Source of the DNA: Staphylotrichum longicolle
Lineage: Eukaryota > Ascomycota > Sordariomycetes > Sordariales > Chaetomiaceae
Reading direction: 5' to 3'
Length of the DNA: 64,000 bases
Assembly: GCA_019096155.1 (NCBI GenBank)
Contig: JAHCVI010000002.1
Coordinates: 3,844,001-3,908,000, forward strand
Shown piece after piece: positions 11,701-24,595 of this stretch. Made by a program: the position numbers and the translations under genes. The first letter of the stretch is position 1; every line of letters begins with the position of its first letter. A model generated the notes under the pieces. That model made no database searches. It had not been told where the DNA came from and worked only from the letters and a program-made list of their open reading frames with translations.

Positions 11701-14700
11701 GATGGTGACTGTTTTGACCCAGCTCACCCCCACAGACTGCTCGCAGAACCGCCGACACAGTAACGTTAACGTTATGGCCAGACGCAACACGCACCCTTAC
11801 GGTTCGCTTTTGGAGGGCTGCAGTCCCCGAATAATTGATCCCTGGCGGAAGATTCCGAGAACGTGGTTCAGGAGGTTTCTGTTCTGGCGTATGGGCTAAC
11901 GGTAGGGTGCTCATGCTCGGCACTCGTCCGCGCGGGCGCTATCTCGGAGCCACGGTCTCGGGATGACGACGACAGCCTTCTCTTTTGCCGTTTGTAGCCA
12001 ATGCGGCCGGTCTCTGGGAACCCCCTCTCAGGCCGACGAAACATTCTCTGATCATGACGAGCCTATGATTCCCGACGCTTCGATGTGTTCTTCGACCCCA
12101 ACCCGCACCTGCCTATTCGCCAATGGCCTGTCCAGTCACGGCATCGATGATGCCCCCTTCCCCTTTTTTCTTCCCAGATGACCGAACAGGATTCTGGTCG
12201 AGCCGCGATGTCCCCGGTCCAGCCCAGTGGATTAGATGTTAGCGCATTCAAGGTGGTCATGGGACCTCCAAAGCGCTTCAAAAAGATCCACCTTACTCAT
12301 CAGAGGTCCAACAGCCCAGACGAGCCAGAAGAACTGCGCTGCAAGCAACGATGCGAGAACCGTGTGAGTCGTTGGGCATCGCCAGACGGCCGCTTTCGTT
12401 CCCGTGAGCCATTGGCCGTTTTCTCATCGGGTTCAATGACGCATGTGAACATCGTGTTCTCAGCCCCAATCGGAGATCCTTGTCGCGCAAACGGGATCGC
12501 TGTGCGTGGCACACCCAGGGCGAACTGGGACTTGCATGCCGCCCCTCACCTGTCATGGCTGAGGGCAAGAGTACCCAGCTCCCCTCCACAGCACGGAACA
12601 GGGCAGCTTTTGATTCTCCGGTTCCAAACAGCTGGACGCCCATGGAAACCCCTCAAGTCCGCAATATCGCGAGCTCCCGGGCAGGGGCCCCATCTCCATG
12701 TCCTGGAAGTGGGATCCGGGGACCAGCCCAGATCCTTGTCAAGGACCAAGAAACGCACCCTCGAGACATCGTCAGAACGACGAAGACGGCTGCCACAACG
12801 AGTCTCGTGCAGCCACACGTTGGGTGCATGCGCTGCGCAATCCTGTGCAGCCGCAGCATCCCGGAGTGGAGGGCTGCGGTTAATTGTTGATCATGGACGA
12901 TTCGGTCGAGGTACATACGGAGGGAGGCAATCGCATCAGCGATTCGACCCCACCATCACCATCCCGGAGCTTGGAACGACACACATCTCCCTGTCAAATC
13001 CGCTGGCGACCTCGAAGCGACCAACGAATAGTGCCGGGGATCTGCGACGCTGCTAGCGTGCGCCGTGCGGTGCGTTGAAACGGGACCGATAACTTTCTCA
13101 GGAACGGGCCTATGAGACATGGCCCTAATGCTGCATCTCGATTATGAAGCAACTGGCCCTGCCAACCGTGCCGAATCGTGAATGAGTTGGGCAGGATACC
13201 GGCTTGCATGCTGAGGCTAGAGTCTGCACCTCTACATTACTCTGCTTCTAATCTTTGATGCCTCTCCGGCCTCGATTTTACCGTCCTGGAGTTTTCGAGA
13301 CAACATCAGCCCAGGTGAAGGAAGCCTGTTTCTGAAGTTGGCGCTTCACTCCTCCTTCATGGCCTGCTTGGGGACTGCTTGGGAATGTACAATGTGCTCC
13401 TACACCATCTCTGCTTGCCAGCACTCGGCAACGATGACATGGACTGCAAAGCAGCGCAAACAACTGCCTTTTCAACGCATTGTTCTCTCGTTGTAAGGGT
13501 CACATGGCGAAGCAGCCTCCTGTGCAGGGCTGCCACTTCAACCGCCAACCTTCAGAAGACACCTCACTCAGATGAGCACTGAACATCACAGCTGGGGAAA
13601 TATTTCATGGCTCAACTTCAGAAGCAGTGAAAACGAGGCCAACAACAGGCGTTCTACACCTCAGAGCTGCAAATCTCGTTAACCAAGTGCTTCGTTTCCG
13701 ATACCCTTTTGGACCCTGGATGGAATTGGACCCCTTCATGAGAGAGAGCTATTTGCGGCCGGGAAGCGAGAGGCAGGTGACCAATACCACCTTGACCCAC
13801 ATCGGGCCTCCGACGGTTCTGGGGAGCGGCTTGATCCACCCACTCGAGACATCATCCGGAGACCAAACCAGCCAGCCGAACAGCAGGCCTGCGACAACGC
13901 TGCATCAGGGAACATTTGTCTTGGAGGCATCCCACGGCCAGCCTTCGCGTTAGAGCACATCACAAACGAGCTCGAAACCCACATAAAGTTTTGGGCTATT
14001 GAGGGTTTGAGTTGACACACATGGCACGATCCAGGGAAGCAAGACCTGCCCGTCAGGCACCCCAAGCTCTGGCGCGCATTTGTTGAGGCTATTTCCAGGT
14101 CCCGTTGTTGGCCAGATACGGAGACTTCATCCGCGCTTGGGTCACGTCACAGCTCGTCGGGCCCAGCATCTGGCCCCCCCAGTGGCTTTTCATCAGCTGG
14201 GGTTTCGCTCTCATCCTTTTCCCTCTGCGTCACCTGTTCAGCAGAGCCTTGCAAGCGCCACGCGCATCTGAGTGACACTGTGAAAGTGACTTGAAAATGT
14301 ATGGCACTGACCATCAGCTGCCCAGTGCTTGACGTATGGCTCCAGCTGCATCGCATCTTCAATCCCCGCCAGAGATCGGATTTCTCTTTGTTTACATATT
14401 CTGGGGCTGGATTGTCTTTCACTCTTGCCAAGCAGAGATTCTTGGGTTTGCAGATTGCGCCGCGTGGTTCTGGGCGATTCAACGTCAAGGGCCTGCTGGA
14501 CCAACCAAACGAGGACCATTTTTATTTCCATTTCAAAATTCCACATTCCACACACGAGCCACATCCACCATCCATCCGCCGTGGGCCGTCCTTGCGTTGG
14601 AGCTAAACCCAAACCCAGTGACGACGGGCCGGAACGACCCCTCACCCACGCGAGCAGAGCCATTCGTCTCGCCAACCCTCTCCTGCCACCCCCAACGAGG

Positions 14701-15997
14701 CGCTGCGCAATCTGACTGCAACACACGACAAACAAGCGCGCGTAAGTGTCAGAAGTTTCCCGCTGTCCGGTTTCACTTGCCTGCCCTGCCCTCTTCGCTG
14801 TCCAGCCTCACACCGAGCTGTCCCAAAACACTCACCTGCCTCCCCAACCCTTGCCGCTTCCCGGCCCCAACCCCTCATCTGGCCTGCTCTGGTTGGCTGC
14901 AGCGATCGTACAGAGCGCCAAGTCCCTGGCCATCTGACCTCACCAGATCCATGTGTGCGAGCTGCAGCGCAGCAGCAGCAAATGCAGCGAGACAGGAATT
15001 TTGCACCAGCAAAAGCAGACTGTCGCGCACGCACGCACGCACGTCGGTCGATCTGTTCTCTGCATTTCCCTGCCGCCGTGTTTTTTTTTCTCTGTCCTCA
15101 ACACCATCATCAGCCATCTTGCACGCGGTTACGCGGGTTTGCTGCCAGCAATCCCGGCCCCCCCTTTGAGCGCAGTGCGTTTGGTGGTGCTTGCCCGTTC
15201 CCACCACAAGCCCACCCAGCCAGACCACGCCCGCCGAGTCCATGCGTCCCGCATCCTCGCGGAGCCTTGACCTGGCCTGGGAGCGCCGCTGCTGCACACG
15301 CCAGGCTGCCCTTGTGGGTGGTCGCCACCACAGTGCCCTGTCCATTCCCCGCCGTCATTTCACTTAGCTAGCGCGCCCGCCCCTCCAAAACCTCACTTCG
15401 ACTGACCTCTTGAAATTCAATCTACCCTCGCTGCCCTCGCATCCTTCCCTTTCGCAACATTCAGGGTCTCCACCTCTTGCGTCGCGAACACCCGCAGCTT
15501 CGCTTTCCTCAGCTCATCACCACACCATTGCTTGACCCACGGATTCCCGAAACCACCCATCTGACCGCAGAGCTCATTCCAGTTTCTTTCCCCCTCACAG
15601 CCAATCCAATCCAGCTCCTGTCGCAGCCCGCCAGCTGCTGCATCGGCCCCCCGCCCGTATTTCCTCTGCGGTGCCAAGTGCATCGCTCCCGCTTCAGGAC
15701 TGCCACCCCGGCATCGGGCGACGAGCCGCCAGCACCCAAACGAACCCTGGACTTTACTTCGAAATTGTCAATTCGATCTCGAACCGCCCACCCGTTCCCA
15801 GAACCGCCTTGAAGCAGACTTGACGACCCGATCGTCAAACCCGGCAAATCAACCATCCTTGTCGCCAGCTCTCGACGACTTTGTTGCCCAACACGGCGGG
15901 CACCGACCCTCTCGCGGTTTATCCCTCTTCACACCCACCTCCGGTGCCTCTTGACTGTCCTCAGCGGTAGCACGGACGTGGTTTGCAACATCCAGCC
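8784..15997. other. 7.2-kb interval without a recognisable gene
   Basis: No frame on either strand shows a conserved domain or a plausible chain of exons. The longest open frames (12178-13056, 292 codons; 14336-15169, 277 codons) have protein composition like random GC-rich DNA. From about 14540 the + strand is pyrimidine- and CA-rich with few G tracts, as in fungal promoters and long 5' leaders, ending at the GSK3 ATG. It may hold a non-coding transcript or regulatory DNA for GSK3. Confidence 0.5.
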
Positions 15998-17468
15998 ATG
16001 GCGTCGAATAGGCCAGCAGCGTTCAATACCCTGCGGATGGGAGGTGAGACGGCGCCGCGACTTTTAAAACAACGAAGAGAGAGGTTGGGGCAGAGTACTG
16101 ATGAGCGATGCAGAAGTGATTCGCGAAAAGGTTCAAGACGGCATCACGGGCGAAACCCGCGAGATACAGTACACTCAGTGCAAGATTGTTGGCAATGGGT
16201 CGTTTGGCGTGGTCTTCCAGACCAAGCTGTCGCCGTCCAACGAGGATGCAGCCATCAAGCGGGTCTTGCAGGATAAGCGATTCAAGAACCGCGAACTGCA
16301 GATCATGCGCATTGTGCGGCACCCCAACATCGTGCAGCTCAAGGCCTTTTACTATTCCAACGGCGAGCGGGTAAGTCATTTGATGTTTAAACACGAGCAT
16401 CTTAGTTTCGGGCAAGTACTTACTGCCATGGTAGAAAGACGAGGTCTATCTGAACCTCGTGCAGGAATTCGTCCCGGAGACGGTATACAGGGCCTCGAGG
16501 TTCTTCAATAAGATGAAGACGACCATGCCCACCCTGGAGGTCAAGCTCTACATCTACCAGCTCTTCCGGGCCCTCGCCTACATCCACTCACAAGGAATCT
16601 GCCACCGCGACATCAAGCCTCAAAACCTCCTCCTGGACCCCAGCACCGGAGTGCTCAAGCTTTGCGACTTTGGCAGCGCTAAGATCCTGGTGGAGAACGA
16701 GCCGAATGTGTCGTACATTTGCTCGCGGTATTACCGGGCTCCGGAGCTGATCTTTGGGGCCACAAACTACACAACCAAGATTGGTAAGCAGGATCATCAG
16801 ACCTGGAGGGGCAAAGTCGGGAGGCGCACAGCAGACTGACCTTGAAAATCTCGCAGACGTCTGGTCCACTGGGTGCGTTATGGCCGAGCTCATGTTGGGA
16901 CAGCCGCTCTTCCCTGGAGAATCTGGCATCGATCAGCTCGTCGAGATCATCAAGGTCCTGGGGACGCCGACCCGGGAGCAGATTCGGACCATGAACCCGA
17001 ACTACATGGAGCACAAGTTCCCGCAGATCAAGCCTCACCCGTTCAATAAGGTGTTCCGTAAGGCGGATGCGAATGCCATCGACTTGATCGCCCGGTTGCT
17101 CGAGTACACCCCGACGGAGCGCCTTGCTGCCGTTGACGCCATGGTGCACCCATTCTTTGACGAGCTCCGTGATCCCAACACGAGGTTCCCGGACTCGAGG
17201 CATGGGACAGGCCAAGTCAAGGATCTCCCTCCACTGTTCGACTTCTCGCGTCACGGTAAGGACTCGGTCGCCAGGTTTCGTTTTAGCCCACATGCACCTT
17301 CTGTTTACTGACCATGCATCTTTCCCCCCCACAGAACTCTCCATCGCTCCCCACCTCAACCACCAGCTCGTGCCGCCGCACATGGTTCCGGTGCTCGCAG
17401 CGCGGGGGCTCGATATCGACAACTTCACGCCGATGGCGAAGCAGGAGATGATAGCGAAACTAGATTGA
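15998..17468 (+). CDS. Glycogen synthase kinase 3 (GSK3/shaggy family)
   Basis: This Ser/Thr kinase of the CMGC group phosphorylates primed substrates; fungal members act in development, stress response and the circadian clock. Five exons (15998-16043, 16114-16370, 16435-16783, 16857-17255, 17335-17468) give 394 residues, the usual fungal GSK3 length. Visible motifs: glycine loop GNGSFGVV (from residue 42), ATP-binding AAIK (K64), catalytic HRDIKPQN (D160), DFG (179-181), and activation-loop SYICSRYYRAPE, whose first tyrosine (Y195) corresponds to the activating phosphotyrosine. VWSTGCVMAEL and the LLEYTPTERL region follow. Every junction keeps phase, and the first exon encodes only MASNRPAAFNTLRMG plus one base. 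The gene is preceded by a long gene-free region with a CT-rich leader. Confidence 0.97.
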
Positions 17469-19701
17469 GTTGGCCGGCCTTGACGAAACTCCGATTGGTC
17501 AATTCACGGTCTGCAGTGTCGGTTATGTTGGGCAGTTTATGCTGTACTTCGCCAGCAAAGTATCATCCGCGAGATTCCAGATGGAGGCAGCGACCCTCGG
17601 TCCCTCGCCCCGTTCATGATGATGACAAAAAGAGGAAATGCCATTGAGATACCCACACGAGCACGAGGTGGCGAAGAAACCTACCAACGAGGGCGCTGAA
17701 GACTTGGACCCCGCCGATGCCACCTTTATACTCCCCCCCTCAGAGAGCTGTGTCGAGAGATGCGCGTGTGCGGAGGTGCTAGGTGGATGAGGGTCGAGGC
17801 TCACGCTGCCGATGGTCCACGAAGAAATCTAGTCATCCTCGCATGGACAAGCACGAAACCGGGTGGTTGAAGGAGGGCCGCTTTTGAGGGAAAACGGTGT
17901 CCCTGGACCGACGGTTTCTGTTTTTTTTCTTCTTCTCTTCTTTTCATTCGTTTTAGAGTTCTTTTTCTTCTTCTGCATGACCGAGATGCCTTTTGCTTCT
18001 TTCAACAACGATCACCCCCTTCAACAATTCTTTCCGGGCAAGGCTGCTCCTCTCTTTCTGCTTGGTTGGTTGCCGTGGCAGGCGTCCGCAACAACAACAG
18101 CAGCAGCGGCAGCAGCAGCGATGACGAACGACTACGACAGGGGGTTAAACCGGGAGCGTTTTCTTCTTTACTGCTTCTGTTGCGGCGGCACTTTTCGGAG
18201 ATTCATCTCCTTAACACAAACCCCGCCTTGTCTTTGTTGGGGAAGCGATGGTTGATGGGATTATCGGGCATGGGCTAGTATAACTTAGGATTTTGTGTTG
18301 TGTTTGTTGAGGAGCCTGATGGGGGTGGGGGGGGGGGTCTTGGGGTTGACACACTTGTGGCCTGTCTGCATCTTTGTTCTCCACTTCTTCTCCTTCTGCT
18401 CTCTCCTCTCCTCTGGAAGCGAAGAACGGAACCTGCCACCACCAGGGCTGCTGTGAGGGAGAAGAGTGGGGGTTGAGTTTTTGATGGGAGCATCAACCGC
18501 AGATGGACCTGATGGATTCAGCCAGCTTTCTGGTGGGAGGGAAAAAGGGGCAAGGGGGAGTGCTTGGGTGGGTGGTTTGGCTTGGTGGGGTAGATCTTAG
18601 CTGCAAGCACAGAAGAAAGCGAGAGAGACGGGGGGGGGCTGGGATGGAATGGCATGGTATCGTGATTGTGGTTATTGCAGATTGGGGGGTGGGCTGCCGG
18701 GCTTGGGCTTCCTCTACCGCTTTGGCAGGCCTCGTGAGGTTGGCTGGGGCTGGTGTGTTGGCTTTTGGTGGGAGTGGCGTGTGCAGTCGCCTGCCTCTTC
18801 GCCCCCTGCATGCCTGCCTGTCTGCCTGCCTGCCGGCTTGTGTTTGGTATTTTAGGACATGGTTGAGAAAAAGAGTCTGATTGCTTCTTATGTTAGGTGG
18901 TCGATTGATTTGTGAGAAGAGTAAGTGTGGTGAGAGAGCGGACATTGGAGTTGGTCGTCAACTCAACAGTCTCTATCCATGGAGGGAGGGGGAAACAGTG
19001 GGTGAGTCGATTTTGGCGTTTCTCTAGGCTTGTCAGGTAGAAGAACGCATCCAGCAAATATCTTAAGACTTTTTTCCCTATGGCAGAACTTGTCAAACGC
19101 AGGTGCTTGGGACGCCGGAAGATGAAGAAGGTTGGGCTGACTAGGAACCGCAGTTTACAAGTACAAGAGGAACGGGAAACCCCAGAGAGACAGTCGCGGG
19201 CGGCTTATGGTTACACGGTGTTGAAACATTTACGAGGTTCTGACATCAAGAAATAGACGTTTGGAAGAAACTCAAATTTTGCCTATTGAAAGGGCTGGAT
19301 TTGCAAACAGTGCACGCTTCTTGCTGGTTGAGACGATCAAGTCAGAGTGAGCCCAAAGGAAGTGATTCCCAGATTGGAACGTGGGACCAGTTCAGCACTG
19401 TGAGGATCCGCAGTTTGTCCAGTGCCTGGGCTGCATGAATGCCTCAGGTTTCAGACAGAACCACGCCGCGCCCGTTGGGACCCACACCCAATTCGCGTTT
19501 GACAGGCGCAACTCGGTTCCATCTTGAAGCTGTTTCTCAGCAACGGTTTCCCGTTCGTTGCATTTTCTTGTCGCAAACAAACCTGCGCCCCCGCCAGACA
19601 GCACATCTTTTCCAGCAACCACCCATTGCAACACAGTTCAGCTTCTTCTACGACCGTTAGGATAAAGGCTGCTTCGGATTACGACGAACAGTTGGCCCAC
19701 A
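17469..19701. other. 2.2-kb intergenic region
   Basis: No gene is supported. It contains T-rich and poly-pyrimidine stretches just after GSK3 (about 17920-17960), CAG/CAA-type repeats near 18085-18125, G runs at 18320-18335 and a TGCC-rich stretch near 18780-18835. The right end is the CBP80 promoter and leader. Confidence 0.55.
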
Positions 19702-22509
19702 ATGGCGGACTACGACCGCAGAGGGGGTGGCGGCGGCAGCAGCTACAACCCCAAGAAGCGTCGCTATCGCGGTGAGTTTGCGCGTAGCTTTTGCTTTTTG
19801 CTTTGGCTTTTGATGCTGCGTTAAGGTTTGCCTCGATCGGTGATCTGGCGTAGCTGCCTACAGTTGTGGGGAGCTTCGTGTGTAGCTCCGGACCGACCTA
19901 CTTCCTGCCTTTCCATTCCACCCTCCACCACCTCAAGGTCCCCAGAACATCCGTCACCGCAGCACCAAGCTAACCTACAATCTTACCCCGGATCCAGACG
20001 ATGACGACCACGACCGCCGCGGCGCCCGCCGCCGGTTCGACGCCCCGCCCCACGTGCGCGTGCGCAAGCAGCTCATCGCCATCGCCGAGAACCCCATGCG
20101 CCCTTGGCACGAGGAGGTGCAGTCCATCGCGACGCTCTTCACCGACAACTGGGAGGACGAGCTGCTGCGGTCCAACTTTGTCGACCTCGTCCTGCAGCTG
20201 GCCGTCGAGCAGCCCCTCAAGACGCCCTTCGTCGCGGCCGTCGTGCTGGTCGCCAACACGGCCCGGCCCGAGGTCGTCGACATGCTGCTGGCCAAGCTGG
20301 CCGCGCTGGTGGAGGACAAGATTGGCAAGGGCGAGTGGAGGGACGTGAAGCTCTACCTGAAGCTGCTGGGGTGTTTACAGGGGTGTCTGGAGGGGGAGGG
20401 CGTGTTTCCCGTGCTGGAGGACTTGTTTGCGCGGGCGGTGGATTTGCAGACGGCCAGCTCAGAGGATGTGAGTCTGCTCTGTCTGTGTGTTTACAGAGTG
20501 GTGGTGCTGACTGATTTGGGCAGACGATTGGCACGGAGATTGTCAAGATCATTCTCCTGACGCTTCCCTACATCATGGTCGCTGCTCCGGGGCAGTGGGC
20601 GCAAAAGGCAGCGGATCTGATGGAGAAGACGGAGATTATCGCCGCGGAACCGCATACCCTGCAGACGCTCGTCGACCCGTACCACCCCGAGGCCAGCGAG
20701 GAGAATCCGCCCCAGTCCCAGAGCGTGATCGGGCTGCTGCAGAGCCAGCTCCAGAACGAGGCGAACAATGAGTGGGCGCTCTCCTGCCTGCCGAGGCCGT
20801 GGGAGTTCCCCCTGGGCGAGGTCGAGCAGCAGTCGAAGCTGGAGAATGCTGCTAAGCATGCTCTGCCTGCGATTACCATTCCCCAGGCGGTGGTTGCCGG
20901 CCCCCGACCACTGTTTCCGGAGGTTTACTTGTCGGTCTATGCCAACCAGGACGTCGAGTCGGTGCCTCCTCTGACGGACGCCGCTGCGTCGTTGATTCGG
21001 GATGCGCTGTTGGATACGATCAACGTTCTCCATTTCAACCGCCACGTCACTGCGCGGCATCTGATCGATTTGGACTGCTACTTTGCTCCCCGAACATTCG
21101 CGGCAAGGGCGACACCCTTCGATAAGCTGCGCGATATCGAACCGCCAAAGTCCACGTGGAAGCCGGAGGACGTCGCCGTCGATGCTGTCTTCTCCCAGCT
21201 CTTCCAGCTGCCAAACCCAGAGCAGAAGCTTGTCTACTACCACTCGGTTCTCACCGAGGCCTGCAAACTGGCCCCGGCAGCCATTGCCCCGAGTCTGGGG
21301 CGCGCCATCCGCTACCTCTACCGAAACTCACCCCGCATGGACCTGGAGCTTTCATCCCGCTTCATGGACTGGTTCGCGCACCATCTGAGCAACTTTGGTT
21401 TCACCTGGAAGTGGACCGAGTGGGTCGATGATGTGTATCTGCCGGATGCGCACCCGCACAAGGCGTTCATCGCCGGCGCGCTCGACAAGGAGATTAGACT
21501 CAGCTTCGCGCAGCGCATCAAGAACACCCTGCCGGACCCGTACAAGGAGCTAATCAGCCCGGAGAAGGAGCAGGACCTGCCTGGGTTCAAGTTTTCCGAC
21601 GATGGTAAGTTTTCCTTTTTATGGGATGCGGGCTATCAGATGAAGAAGATTAACCAGCGCGCAGACGCCCCCTTTGCAGCCGAAGCCCGCGAAATCGCGG
21701 GCCTCCTCAAGCGCAAGGCGCCGGAAGACGAAATCGACGCGGTCATCCAGCGCATCCAGTCGCAGGCCATCGACCGCGAGATCGACGCGCTCGTGGCGAG
21801 CACCGACGTGTTTGTGACGTGTGTGTTGCACGTCGGCAGCAAGTCGCTGTCGCACGTCCTGGCCGCCATCGAGCGCACCAAGGACCGGCTCTCGGACGCG
21901 GGCGCCGCCTCGGACGCCGCCCGCACCCAGATCATCTCGGCCACCATGGCCTACTGGTCCGCCCACCCGGGCGTCGCCCTCTGCATCATCGAGAAGCTGC
22001 TCAACTACAGCATCCTCACGCCCGAGACGGTCATCAACTGGGCCCTGGTCGGCCGCGCGGGCAACACCCGCGGCGAGGCCCTCTCGACCGCCTACATCTA
22101 CGAGATGGTCTTCAACACGGTCGTCAAGGTCACGGGCCGCGTGCGCCAGCTCGTCGTGAAGCCTTCGGCCGTGGGAGACGCGGACGAGGCCGAGACGCGG
22201 GACCGCGAGATCAAGGCCATGCGCGCGCTGTTCGCCGCCATCGAGGACGCGCTCGCGTCGTGGGCGACGGGCAGCAAGGACGAGATGATTGAGGCGTCCG
22301 AGGGGGAGGGCAACAGCGAAGGGGAGAAGCTCGTGCGGCGGTGGGGGGAGCGGTGGCTGCGCGTGTTTCGGCGGCGGGCCGCCATCGAGGAGGCGTTTCT
22401 CGTCGAGGCGGAGAAGGAGCGGGTCAGGAGGGAGCAGCAGGCGGGGGATGACGGGGTGGCCGAGGGGTTGACGCAGAAGATGGACACGGAGGGGGAGGCG
22501 GTCGCGTAG
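19702..22509 (+). CDS. CBP80: Nuclear cap-binding protein large subunit (CBP80/NCBP1)
   Basis: CBP80 pairs with CBP20 to bind the m7G cap of nascent RNA polymerase II transcripts and links it to splicing, export and decay. Four exons (19702-19771, 19998-20467, 20524-21604, 21665-22509) give 821 residues. The start MADYDRRGGGG is followed by a basic stretch and then the MIF4G domain (VRKQLIAIAENP...LRSNFVDLVLQLAVEQPLKTPF). MIF4G-like helical domains follow with landmarks PRPWEFPLGE, HFNRHVTARHLIDLDCYF and WSAHPGVALCIIEKLLNY. The third intron (21605-21664) is 60 nt and has no in-frame stop, so retention would add 20 residues without breaking the frame. The gene converges with SF3B4, another RNA-processing gene. 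Confidence 0.95.
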
Positions 22510-23350
22510 AAAGACTCGCGTGGGTGGAGTGGTGATGGTTCGTCGTGACAGAGGCGGATAGCTCATCGCCTTATCTGTACTGTACGATTTGTATTTGTGA
22601 TTATTTTTTTTTCGAGATTTTGCGGAAAAGGTCCCCTTCGTCCATCACCAGGGCGTTGGAAGGGCCGCAACATATGGCATTTGGGGGGCATGTCTACGGT
22701 TCTTTCCGCACATAAACAGAGTTATTGCGCGGCACGAGAAGATGATCTTGACACCTTATTTAGAGAGTGCAATCCTGCAAGGCGATTGTGTAAACGGGTA
22801 TCTTGATGTCTGGCTTCTCTGCGGCTCTCCTCATTCTATGCTATCATACATCCTAAACTAGCAACCTGCCCCTCTCTCCCTTAACTTCCATTCTCTTCTC
22901 GGATGTGGCTCACGCTCATCGTGGCCTTTCCTGCCTGGGCGTCATTGCAGTGTCGGGGTTGCTGACCTTCTCTCGCGTGCTTCTTTTTTCTGTGGGTGGT
23001 GGTTAGCTCTGATGTTTGTGTTGAGAGCTAAACCTGGACAGATAAGAAGCGAGGCGCGGGCGGGTTTCTGAAATGCCCCTCGAGCTGATGGTCGTACCGC
23101 TCGAGTTCGCTGCTATGATGTTCTACGCCACCCGGTTCTGTAAACAGAGCGACCTATCCGGCGGTCTGTTTTGCCATGGCAGTTGGCTAGTTCACAGAGT
23201 TTCAAGGCCACCGGAGACAGGCATCCCAAAGGGCGCGGCGCCGTGTCTGTTGACTGTCTTTCCTTCGCTTGGACTCGCGCAGCATGCCGAAACGTGGGGC
23301 ATCTTGGCCTCGGGTTGTACATCGCGCTTCTCTCCCTTGGACGGCCCGCG
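22510..23350. other. Convergent 3' region of CBP80 and SF3B4
   Basis: An 841-bp interval where two genes converge. T-rich 3' UTR-like sequence follows CBP80 (about 22590-22640). No coding sequence of its own is apparent. Confidence 0.6.
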
Positions 23351-24595
23351 CTAACGCCTCCCAAATCCAGCAGGCGGCGCCCCAAAACCCGGTGGCACAG
23401 CCCCGGAGGCGGCATAAATCCTGGCGGGGGTATCGGGGCACCCGGCGGCGGAATGCCGCCGGCGAACCCGCCCGGCGGTGGCGGCATGCCAGGGAACATG
23501 GGCGGCTGGCCCGGGCCGGGGGGACCGGCTGGGAATCCTGCTGGCGGGGGTGAAACCCGCCAACGGGGCCACCAAAGCCGCCGTGGCTGGGCGGAGGCCG
23601 CGCAGGGAGCCCGGACGGGGCCGGTGGGAGGCTGGGGCCGGAACCCATAGGACGACCGCCGAAGGATGGTGGAGGGGGCCCCGGGCGGCCCATGGCCCTG
23701 GGCCTGCAGGGATGGCACCGTAGGGGCCTGCGGGCGGGATGGCGGCGCCGACGGGGGCAATTGGGGGGATGGCTGCGGGGGGCATGGCAGCTGACGGATC
23801 TATGACCGGGGGTACGCCGGCGGCTGCTGGTCCAGTCGGGGGCGCTGCTGGTGCGCCCATCTGGGCAGTCATGTGGAAGGCCGGGGGGAGAGTTTGTTGT
23901 TCGGGAACGATGTTGTGCTTCTTGCCTTCGGCGGCCAGCTTGCGTTCGGCCTCGTCGCCGTGGCGCTCGCCCTTGCCGTCCTTCTTGTAGGCGTACTCGA
24001 CGGTGATGGCCTTGCTCAGCAGGTACTGGCCGTTCATGGTGGCAATGGCGACATCGCTGGCCTCGAACGAGTCAAAGCTGACAAAGCCGTAGCCCTTGGA
24101 GATGTTGTTGTCGTCGCGCACGATGTTGGGCTGGCGCAGGATCTGGCCGAACTGGCTGAAGGTGTCGTAGAGGATCTTCTCGTCGACCTGGGGGTCGAGG
24201 TTGTTGATGAACAGCTCGGCGCCGATGTCGACCGTCTTCTGCTTGTCGGCGCTCGCCTTGTTGACGCGGATGGGCTTGCCCCAGATGCGGATGCCGTTGA
24301 GCACCTTGGAGGCGTACTCGGCCGAGCCCGGCGTGTCGAACTCGACGAAACCGTATCCTTGGTGGGTTTGGGAGACGCGGTCCTGCGGCATGTGGACCTG
24401 GCGCACGGGGCCGACCTGGGTCATGAGCTCCGAGAGCAGCTCCTGGGTGAAGCGCTCGTCGATGTTGCCGACATAGACGGTGGCATCCTTATTTTGCTCC
24501 CTAGGGATGGTCAGTCCTACTTCAATACTTTCATGCCGTCAAACTCTCTTTGCTGTTGTGCTGCTGATGGGGGCGAGCTTACCAATGCTTCGACA
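23351..24595 (-). CDS. HSH49: Splicing factor 3b subunit 4 (SF3B4/Hsh49), frameshifted in its proline-rich tail
   Basis: SF3B4/Hsh49 is the two-RRM subunit of the U2 snRNP SF3b complex that contacts pre-mRNA near the branch site. A 14-nt first exon (24582-24595, MSKHW) and an 81-nt intron (24501-24581) lead into exon 2 (23351-24500). Two RRMs are clear: RRM1 with RNP2 TVYVGNI and RNP1 QGYGFVEF; RRM2 with LFINNL and KGYGFVSF, followed by YAYKKDGKGERHG. The tail is Pro/Gly-rich, as in the family. It is read in three successive frames, changing near 23700-23702, 23546-23550 and 23401-23404, and returns to the original frame for the end PPGFGAPPAGFGRR. Each shift equals one missing base in a G/C run. 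About 388 residues would be encoded. Sequence error is the likeliest cause. Confidence 0.93.

Noticed and set aside
12178..13056. 292-codon open frame in the 7-kb gene-free region
   Set aside because: No recognisable domain. Amino-acid make-up is rich in Arg, Ser and Pro as expected from random GC-rich DNA, and comparable frames overlap it on the other strand.
14336..15169. 277-codon open frame upstream of GSK3
   Set aside because: Very high Cys/Ser/Pro and lies in pyrimidine-rich leader-type sequence; reads as a by-product of composition.
21619..22566. Long frame antisense to CBP80
   Set aside because: Shadow of the GC-rich CBP80 codons; no independent domain.
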